Positions 54,829-64,000 of a stretch of DNA of 64,000 nucleotides are shown here, one piece after another. The notes beneath the pieces were generated by a model, which worked only from the letters and a program-made list of their open reading frames with translations, had not been told where the DNA came from and ran no database searches. Numbering within the stretch: the first letter of the stretch is position 1; each line of letters starts with the position of its first letter. This DNA comes from Mesomycoplasma hyopneumoniae J (GTDB lineage: Bacteria; Bacillota_I; Bacilli_A; Mycoplasmatales; Metamycoplasmataceae). The translations under genes and the position numbers were made by a program. Location of the stretch: NCBI RefSeq assembly GCF_000008205.1, contig NC_007295.1, positions 1 to 64,000 on the forward strand, given 5' to 3'.

Positions 54829-56352
54829 ATGAATAAAGATATAAATATAGCCGCAATAATCAAAAATGAAATAGAAAATTTTGAAGGGAAAATTCAAAAT
54901 CACGACATTGGAAAGGTCATTATTGTTGGTGATGGTGTTGCGCTTGTATCGGGAATTGAAAAAGTAAAATTTGGTGAACTTGTTGAATTTGAAAATAATG
55001 TTTTAGGAATCGCGCTAAATTTAGAACAAGATTTAATTGGCGTTGTTATTATGGCTAGTGAAAATTCAGTTTTTCAAGGGTCGATAGTTAGAAGAACAAA
55101 ATCGGTAATTTCAATTACAGTTGGTGATCAACTTTTAGGACGAGTTGTAAATGCTCTAGGAATTCCAATTGATGGAAAAGCAGAACTTGATAATAGTCTG
55201 AAAAGTGCGATTTTTACAAATGCGCCGTCAATTATGGACAGAAAAAGTGTGGATCGCGGGCTAAAAACAGGAATTTTAGCAATTGATTCACTAGTTCCAA
55301 TCGGAAAAGGTCAGCGTGAATTAATAATTGGTGATCGCCAAACTGGAAAAACAACAATCGCAATTGATGCAATTTTAAACCAAAAAGGAAAAGATGTTTA
55401 TTGTGTTTATGTAGCAATTGGACAAAAAAACTCAAGTGTCGCACAAATTGTTTCGCTTTTAGAAAAAAAAGGTGCCCTTGAATATACAACAGTAATTTTG
55501 GCTGGAGCAAGCGAACTCTCACCTCTCCAATACCTTGCGCCATATTCTGGGGCAGCGATCGCCGAATACTGAATGAATAAGAAAAAAGATGTGCTAATAA
55601 TTTATGATGATTTATCAAAGCATGCAATTGCCTATCGAACTTTGTCACTACTTTTGAGAAGGCCGCCCGGAAGAGAAGCATTTCCTGGGGATATTTTTTA
55701 TCAGCATTCTTACCTCCTTGAAAGGTCTGCGCAACTTTCTAATGACAAAGGTGGTGGTTCGATTACAGCTTTGCCCATAATTGAAACCCAGGCCGGGGAT
55801 ATTTCTGCATATATCCCAACAAATGTAATTTCTATTACCGATGGGCAAATTTTTTTACGAGATAGTTTGTTTAATTCTGGCCAAAAACCAGCAATTGATA
55901 TTGGCCTTTCAGTCTCACGGGTTGGTTCTGCTGCCCAAACTAATTTGATGAAATGAGCATCTTCATCCCTAAAATTAAACTTAGCCCAGTATAATGAACT
56001 TAAAGCTTTTGCCCAGTTTGGTTCTGATTTAGGGCCTAGTTCACAGTTAATTTTAGATCGTGGGAATAAAATTTATGAAATTTTAAAACAAGAAAACCAA
56101 TATCCACTAACTGAAAGGCAGCAAATTATGTTGCTAATTTTGATTCGCGAAAATCTAATCGATAGTTTAGAACAAAAATCAATACCATTATTTAAGTCAG
56201 CGTTTTTAAAATATTGTGATTCTGAGCCCAAATTTAGAGACAAAATTGAAAAAATGGATTATAATCGTGTTCTAGAACCCAATAATCTTGCTGGAATTCT
56301 TAAAGATATCACCGATTTTATTGAAAAATTCAATTTAGGGAATGTATTTTAG
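54829..56352 (+). CDS. atpA: ATP synthase F1 subunit alpha
   Basis: 507 aa. Non-catalytic nucleotide-binding subunit. Walker [14 protein letters not shown] (about residue 168), [14 protein letters not shown], and the signature [17 protein letters not shown] are present. TGA=Trp at 55570 and 55957 split the frame in the standard code. It ends 28 nt before atpG. Confidence 0.97.
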
Positions 56353-56380
56353 TTAATTTTTCTGTAAAAATGAGTAAAAA

Positions 56381-58630
<2,250 letters not shown>

Positions 58631-58644
<14 letters not shown>

Positions 58645-58891
58645 TCTTAAAATCCTTACTCCAAAAGGAGTTTTTTTAGAATCAAGTCCTTATTCAGTGG
58701 CAGTGAAAACAAAACTAGGTTACCGAATTGCCCAGTATGGAATTACACCTTTTGTTGGTGTGATTTCCTCCTCAAATTTGCATATTTTAAATGATAATGA
58801 AAAAATTGAAATTCCAATTAAAAGCGGAATTGTTTATGCTAACAAATATGAGGTTTTGATTTTTAGCGAGGATCAATTATCATCTACCTAA
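58631..58891 (+). CDS. atpC: ATP synthase F1 subunit epsilon, N-terminal domain only
   Basis: 86 aa from GTG 58631, inside the end of atpD. The beta-sandwich domain is recognisable (KISLKILTPKGVFLESSPYSVAVKT; YGITPFVGVISSS; EIPIKSGIVYANKYEVLIFSED). The usual C-terminal two-helix domain (about 45 residues), which inhibits ATP hydrolysis in many bacteria, is absent: the frame ends right after the sandwich. A terminator follows. Confidence 0.88.
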
Positions 58892-58918
58892 TATTAATTT
58901 TTTTATGGAAAATTTCAT

Positions 58919-58963
58919 AAAAAAAGGAAAAACAGCTTGTTTTTCCCAATTTTTTCCTTTTTT
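58919..58963 (+). terminator. atp operon terminator with competing inner hairpin
   Basis: Long stem: A7GGA5 (58919-58932) with the T-rich TTTTTCCTTTTTT arm (58951-58963). Inner stem: GGAAAAACA (58926-58934) with TGTTTTTCC (58938-58946), 9 bp and 3-nt loop. The two share 58926-58932, so they exclude each other. Confidence 0.7.
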
Positions 58964-58990
58964 CTGCCAAAAAGTGAAAAAAAACTTAAT

Positions 58991-59485
58991 ATGTTATATA
59001 TGAACCACAAAAACCGCGGAATGTTTCTCGAAAAAATTATTAACAACACAATTGAATTTTACTGTGAAAACGGTATTGGTATTTTCCATAAAAAAAATTT
59101 AGATATTAGTTTTAAGGCGGTTAGTAAAGATTTAGCAGTCAATGATGCTTTTATTTTTAAGAAATCAACAGTTGATTATTATGGAATTTATAAAGGAATT
59201 TTTGTTGCTTTTGAGGCAAAAAGTACAAACGAAAATGTTCTAAATTTAAAGCAAATACCTGAACATCAACTAAGTTATCTTCAAAAAATTCGAGAACATT
59301 TTGGTTGTGCTTTTTTTATAATTTTTTTCAAACAACTAGAAAAATTTTATATTGTAAGTATTGACAAAATTAATTTATCCTGAAAATCTATTCCTGTTGC
59401 ATTTTTACAAAAAGAAGGTTTTGAAATCCCGCTAACATATCCAGGGATAATCGATTTTATAGGTTATATTGATCAGATGATTTAA
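58991..59485 (+). CDS. recU: Holliday junction resolvase RecU
   Basis: 164 aa from ATG 58991 (ATG 59000 also possible). RecU cuts four-way junctions made by RecA. N-terminal NHKNRGMFLEKIINNTIEFY matches the family NYRGK.FE..IN..N..Y; STVDYYGIYKGIFVAFEAKST holds the PD-(D/E)xK active site (TxxDYxGVYxGxxIDFEAKET), with Asp, Glu and Lys present; HQLSYLQKIREHFGCAFFII follows. TGA=Trp at 59381. Confidence 0.9.
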
Positions 59486-59707
59486 TTTTTTAGTTTAATT
59501 TGTAAATTTAAAGCAGAATTACAGGTAGTAATTGTATCAGAAAAAGATTAAATTGTTTTTAATTTTTAATTTTTAATTTTATGATATAATTTAATTCTTA
59601 AGCTCAGAATAAATAAAAATATCATTAAAATGGATTCAGTTGGGTGTGCTTTTTTAAGTTCTAACTGTTCGAAATTTTAAGTAGAAATAACAAACTAAAG
59701 GAAAAAT
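59486..59707 (+). promoter_or_regulatory. rpsB promoter and long leader
   Basis: TATAAT at 59585-59590 would give a leader of about 110 nt before the rpsB ATG. The leader contains a 16-codon frame (ATG 59630: MDSVGCAFLSSNCSKF) and short GC islands (GTTGGGTGTGC), which may be structured. An S2-responsive leader is possible but only inferred. Confidence 0.45.
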
Positions 59708-60664
59708 ATGGAAAAACTAGTAACACAACAAGTCCAAAATGTTGATCCAAAGCAATCCGAAATATTAAATATTAGCGAGATTCCAGCGGAAAATCCTACT
59801 GAAACTCCTATTATTTCAAAACAAAAATTACTCGAAGCTGGGGTTTATTTTGGTCACAAAGCATCACAATGACACCCAAAGATGGCGCAATTTTTGTTAA
59901 AAAAAAAGAGAAATGAAACCCACATTATTGACGTTTTAAAAACACAAAAAATGTTGGAAATTGCCTATAAATTAGTTGAAAAGTTTGCTCAAAAAGGAGC
60001 AAAATTTATTTTTGTTGGAACAAAAAAACAGGCAAAAAAAGTCATAGAAGAACAAGCTGTCCGAACAAATTCTATTTATGTTTCAGGCAGATGATTAGGT
60101 GGAACTTTAACAAATAATCGAACAATTTTATCTAGGCTTAAAACAATGGAAAATCTTGAAAAGCAAGCAGCAGAAAATTTTCAAGGTTATACAAAAAAGG
60201 AAAAACTTGCAAAACAAAAACAATTAGCCAAGTTACAAAAAAACCTTAACGGAATTAAAGGGCTTAAGGATGTTCCCCTATTTTCTCTAATTATGTTAGT
60301 TGCCGACCCCTTAAAGGATGCAATCGCGGTTAAAGAAGCTCGTAAGAAAGGGATAAAAATTATTGGCATAACAGATTCAAATGTTGATCCTTCGTTGGTT
60401 GATTTTGGGATTCCAGCAAATGATGATTCGACTAAATCAATTACATTAATATTTACAGTTCTAGCTGATGCAATTGCTTCAGCAAAAGGAGGTAAAAAAC
60501 TTTTTGCATATCAGTCAGACGAAAATATAATTCTTCCTGAGGATCCAGAAAAAGAATTAAAACAAACTCGTTACCGCAATAATTCATTTGAAAAATTTGC
60601 TCGCCAAAAAAATACTTTAAAAGAGAGTCAAGTTTTAAAACCAAACACAGAAATTCAAGCCTAA
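59708..60664 (+). CDS. rpsB: 30S ribosomal protein S2
   Basis: 318 aa. The S2 core begins at [20 protein letters not shown] (about residue 41) and includes [27 protein letters not shown]-like [17 protein letters not shown] and [22 protein letters not shown]. About 40 extra N-terminal residues ([20 protein letters not shown]...) and a basic C-terminal tail are additions. AAAGGA supports ATG 59708. TGA=Trp codons at 59870 and 60092. Confidence 0.95.
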
Positions 60665-60694
60665 AAAATAAAAATAAAAATACGAGAGGTTAAG

Positions 60695-61606
60695 ATGTCA
60701 CAAATTGATAAAATGGCAAAAATCAAAAAATTAAGGGAAATTAGTGATGCTCCCTTTGTTGATTGTAAAAAAGCATTAGAAAATTCCGATTATGATATTG
60801 ATTTAGCAATTAATTGACTTAATAAAAGCGGAAAATCAAAAGCTTTGAAAAAATCAGATCGAATTGCCGCTGAAGGGTTGGTTTTAGCAAAAAAAGATCC
60901 TAATTCCGTTTTAGTTTTTGAGCTAAATTCGGAAACTGATTTTGTTGCGAAAAATCAAAATTTTATAAATTTGCAACAAAAGATTGGTGAGTTACTCCTT
61001 GCAAATGATTTTACAAATTTAGAAGACGCCTTACTTATTCAGGATGAGGCAGGTAGGCCAATTTCAGAATTATTGATTTTAGCAACAGCAACAATAGGCG
61101 AAAAAATTACCTTGCGTCGCGTTTTTAAAACAAAATATTCTTTAGAACAAAGTGTTGAAGTTTATACCCATTCAAATGGTCAAATTGCAGTAATTACGAT
61201 TTTAAAAGGCGGAAATTTAGAAATAGCAAAAAATATTTCCATGCATGTAGCGGCATTAAATCCCCAATATATTTTAAAAATCGAGGTTCCAAACGAGAAA
61301 TTGCAGGAAATTCAATTAGAAGTTGAGAAAAAGGCTTTTGCTGAAGTTAAAAATTTTGAGAAAAAACCAGAAAATGTTAAGGCCGGCATTTTAAAAGGAA
61401 TGATAGACAAGCAACTTTCAGAATTTGTTTTAGAACTTCAGCCTTTAGCGACTGACAGTGCTATTACAGTCGAAAAATATTTAGCTCAAAATTCAGCAAC
61501 ATTAGAAAAAGTAGTTCGTTTTGAGGTAGGCGAGGGGATCCAAAAGCAGAATGTTGATTTTTCCGCTGAGGTTAATCAGCAAATTCAAGAATTTCAGAAA
61601 AAATAG
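60695..61606 (+). CDS. tsf: Elongation factor Ts
   Basis: 303 aa nucleotide-exchange factor for EF-Tu. The UBA-like N-terminus IKKLREISDAPFVDCKKALENSDYDIDLAINWL matches the family VKELRE.TGAGMMDCKKAL. FELNSETDFVAKNQNF, and SMHVAALNPQYI follow. AGAGG precedes the ATG. The TGA at 60815 is Trp. It follows rpsB by 30 nt as in most bacteria. Confidence 0.95.
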
Positions 61607-61690
61607 AAAAATTATCAAACTAAAAATCTGAAGAGGGGTATAAAATTTTTCCTATTTTTAAAGGAAAAGTTTTGTATTTTTTATAAACAA
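61607..61690 (+). terminator. tsf-ffh spacer hairpin
   Basis: TTTTCCT and AGGAAAA around 61653-61673 form a 7-bp stem, followed by a T-rich run (TATTTTTTAT). It may attenuate transcription between tsf and ffh. A TATAAA just before it could be a promoter. Confidence 0.4.
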
Positions 61691-63013
61691 ATGCTAGAAT
61701 TTTTAACTAATCGAATTCAGTCATCCTTAAAAAAATTACAAAAATCCATAACAATTAATGAAAGTGATTTAGTCGAAATAACACGTGAAATCCGGCTTGC
61801 CTTACTTGAAGCTGATGTTAATTTGTTGGTGGTTAAAGATTTTATATCTAAAGTTAAAGCCCAAGTCTTAAAGCAGGGTTTGACTTCAAAATTAAACCCA
61901 CAGCAAGAATTTCTAAAAATTTTACATCAAAATTTACTAGAAATTCTTGGAATTAATTCAAAATCAATTAATTTTAACAAAACTCTTACTATAATAATGT
62001 TAGTTGGCCTTCAAGGTTCGGGGAAAACAACAACCGCTGCAAAATTAGCAGTTTTTGCAAGGCAAAAAAAATTAGCAAAAAAAATTTTACTAGTTGCTTG
62101 TGATACTTATAGACCAGCTGCAATCGATCAATTAAAACAGTTAGGAAAACAGGTTTTAATTGAGGTGTTTTATGTTGAGAAATCACCAGTTCAAATTGCA
62201 AAAGAGGCCCTAATTTATAGTAAAAACAATGATTTTGATCTTGTAATTTTCGATACGGCTGGCCGGCTTTCAATCAACGAAGAATTAATGAATGAGCTTT
62301 CAGAAATTAAAGAAAATATTAAACCTGATCAAATTTTATTTATTCTTGATGCACTTTCAGGTCAAGACATTATCAATGTTGCTCAAATTTTCAACCAGAA
62401 AATTAACCTCACAGGAGCAATTATTACAAAATTAGACTCAAATGCGCGCGCAGGTGCCGCGCTTTCAATAACGCATTTACTTAAAATTCCGGTTTTGCTC
62501 GTCGGGACAGGTGAAAAAATTTCTGCTCTTGAACTTTTTCATCCAAATAGGATGGCCGATCGAATTTTAGGAATGGGGGATGTAAGGTCACTTTTAGAGC
62601 AAGCAGAGGAAAATATTGACAAAAAAACAGTAAAAAAATTATCTCATCGAATGTTTTCTGGCCAGTTTGATTTAAATGATCTTTTAAATAGTCTAGCCCA
62701 GATTCAGAAAATCGGAAAATTTTCAAAAATTATTAAAATGATACCAGGTTTATCAGGAAAAATTGATCAAAGTCAAATAGATGAAGTTGAGAAAAAGATG
62801 AAGGTCTATAAAATTTTGATTTCTTCAATGACAATTGAGGAAAGAAAAAAACCAAAAATTTTAAAAAATCCCTCGCGTCGAAGTCGAATTTTGCGTGGTT
62901 CTGGAAGGTCAAGTGCTGAATTTAACCGTTTAATTAATGAATTTGAATCAATGTCGAAAAAAATGTCAGAAATTTCCACAAAAAATCTTAATCTTGACTC
63001 TTTTATTAAATAA
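61691..63013 (+). CDS. ffh: Signal recognition particle protein Ffh
   Basis: 440 aa. NG domain: ALLEADVNLLVVKDF, Walker A GLQGSGKTTTAAKLA (about residue 102), DTYRPAAIDQLKQL, DTAGRLSINEE, TKLDSNARAGAALS and GTGEKISALELFHP. The M domain follows with RILGMGDVRSLLEQAEE, MIPGL, EERKKPKIL and SRRSRILRGSGRS, which binds 4.5S RNA. Partner FtsY is at 8.0 kb. No TGA=Trp codon. Confidence 0.97.
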   Translation: MLEFLTNRIQSSLKKLQKSITINESDLVEITREIRLALLEADVNLLVVKDFISKVKAQVLKQGLTSKLNPQQEFLKILHQNLLEILGINSKSINFNKTLTIIMLVGLQGSGKTTTAAKLAVFARQKKLAKKILLVACDTYRPAAIDQLKQLGKQVLIEVFYVEKSPVQIAKEALIYSKNNDFDLVIFDTAGRLSINEELMNELSEIKENIKPDQILFILDALSGQDIINVAQIFNQKINLTGAIITKLDSNARAGAALSITHLLKIPVLLVGTGEKISALELFHPNRMADRILGMGDVRSLLEQAEENIDKKTVKKLSHRMFSGQFDLNDLLNSLAQIQKIGKFSKIIKMIPGLSGKIDQSQIDEVEKKMKVYKILISSMTIEERKKPKILKNPSRRSRILRGSGRSSAEFNRLINEFESMSKKMSEISTKNLNLDSFIK

Positions 63014-63040
63014 AAACTAATAATTGTTAAGGATTGAATA

Positions 63041-64000
63041 ATGGCCAAAATTGAAAATTACAATTTTTTTATTAACCAACTACGGGAGCTAGGGTTTGTT
63101 TTTCCAAGTTCACAAATTTATGGTGGTCTGGCAAATTCGTATGATTATGGTCATCTTGGTGTGCTTTTAAGAAAAAATATTGAGAATTTTTGAGCTGATT
63201 TTTTTGTTAATTCAAATCCTAATGCATTTTTTATTGATAGTAAAATTTTATTAAACCCGAAAGTTTGACAGGCGTCTGGACACCTTGATAATTTTGTTGA
63301 TTTATTAGTTGAAAATAAAATTAATAAAAAAAGATATCGTGTTGATCATCTTTTTGAAGAATTTTTTCCTGAGGTTGAATTTGAAAAATTATCTCAGGAT
63401 GAAATTCAGGGGTATTTATCTCAAATTCAACTTTTGGAAAATGCAAAAGTTGAATGAGCTAGCCCAAAAAAATTTAATTTACTTTTTCCGACCTATCAAG
63501 GCATAATCGAAGATGAAAAAACACTTTTATATTTAAGACCGGAGACAGCTCAGGGTATTTTTATAAATTTTAAAAATCTTCTGCGGACAACAAAAAATAG
63601 TTTGCCCTTGATAATTGCTCAAGTAGGAAAATCTTTCCGAAATGAAATTTCCCCGGGAAATTTCATTTTTCGTACACGTGAATTTGTACAACTAGAATTA
63701 GAAATATTCTTAAAACCCGATCAATCAGAGAATTTTTTTCAAAATGAGATTGAAAAAATTAAAAACTTTTTAAAAAAACTTGGTTTTGCGAAAAATTCAA
63801 TCAGATTAAACTATCACAAAAAAGAAAAATTAGCTCATTATGCCAAGGCAACAGCTGACTTTGAATACAATTTTAATTTTGGGTGGGGTGAATTGATCGG
63901 AATTAGTAATCGTGGTGATTATGACCTCAAAAACCATAGTGAGAAAAGTGGTGAGAAGCTTGAATTTGTTGATTCAGCTACAGGAAAAAAATTTTTACCC
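63041..64000 (+). CDS. glyS: Glycyl-tRNA synthetase (dimeric type), truncated by window end
   Basis: 320 codons are present; the gene runs off the right edge. Class II alpha2-type enzyme: [22 protein letters not shown], then motif 2-type [12 protein letters not shown] and [28 protein letters not shown], and [30 protein letters not shown] 63041 follows AAGGA (63029-63033). Five or more TGA=Trp codons hide it in the standard code. Confidence 0.94.

Noticed and set aside
63309-63506. 65-aa plus-strand frame near the right end
   Set aside because: It lies in another frame within glyS, which is continuous when TGA is Trp.

Overview
The window is an AT-rich chromosomal segment of a mycoplasma. UGA must be read as tryptophan: dozens of conserved proteins (DnaA, MnmG, FtsY, IleS, AtpA) only align full-length if in-frame TGA codons are decoded as Trp. 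Gene content and order (dnaA-dnaN at the left edge, hrcA-grpE-argS, fba, tandem fused ABC exporters, gapA, the atp operon, rpsB-tsf-ffh) suggest the Mycoplasma (Mesomycoplasma) hyopneumoniae / flocculare / ovipneumoniae group. The species call is inference. No rRNA, tRNA, CRISPR array, insertion sequence or prophage was recognised. Coordinates below are for complete UGA=Trp reading frames.

Layout. 1-16.7 kb (+): replication initiation (dnaA, dnaN), tRNA modification (mnmG), rlmH, a tandem pair of DHH phosphoesterases, an orphan Panacea-domain protein, ftsY, an RNase J-like protein fused in frame to thioredoxin, hrcA-grpE-argS, rpoE (delta), fba and an RluA-type pseudouridine synthase. 16.7-25.7 kb (-): an accessory-looking block with degraded remnants, one broken and three intact ATPase-permease fusions, and an exported-protein gene behind a T19 tract. 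26-30.5 kb (+): signal peptidase I, gatCAB and a small membrane protein. 30.6-38.3 kb (-): an overlapping parE-parC-ileS-lspA operon. 38.5-41.6 kb (+): gapA and a lipoprotein serine protease of the DUF31/Ig-protease type with nine 18-bp repeats. 41.7-46.6 kb (-): secG-rnr and recA-cls. 46.8-64 kb (+): a choline-kinase-like gene, obg, three unrecognised genes, dinB, an atpI-like gene with atpBEFHAGDC, recU, rpsB, tsf, ffh and the start of glyS.

How the genes work together. Many adjacent genes overlap by 1-29 nt (mnmG/rlmH, the DHH pair, gatC/A/B, parE/parC/ileS/lspA, grpE/argS, atpF/H), so translational coupling is probably common. FtsY, Ffh, SecG, LepB and LspA form a nearly complete export and lipoprotein-maturation set, which would serve the lipoprotein protease and the exported protein of the ABC block. 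RecA, RecU and DinB provide recombination and repair; a 343-bp identical stretch shared by two ABC paralogues suggests gene conversion has acted here.

Most unusual points: the RNase J-like protein has lost its metal ligands and runs without a stop codon into thioredoxin; the exported-protein/ABC-exporter block combines a homopolymer promoter tract with converted ATPase cassettes; the Panacea protein has no visible toxin partner; the DUF31 protease has a length-variable repeat; and one membrane-protein frame has no canonical start codon.
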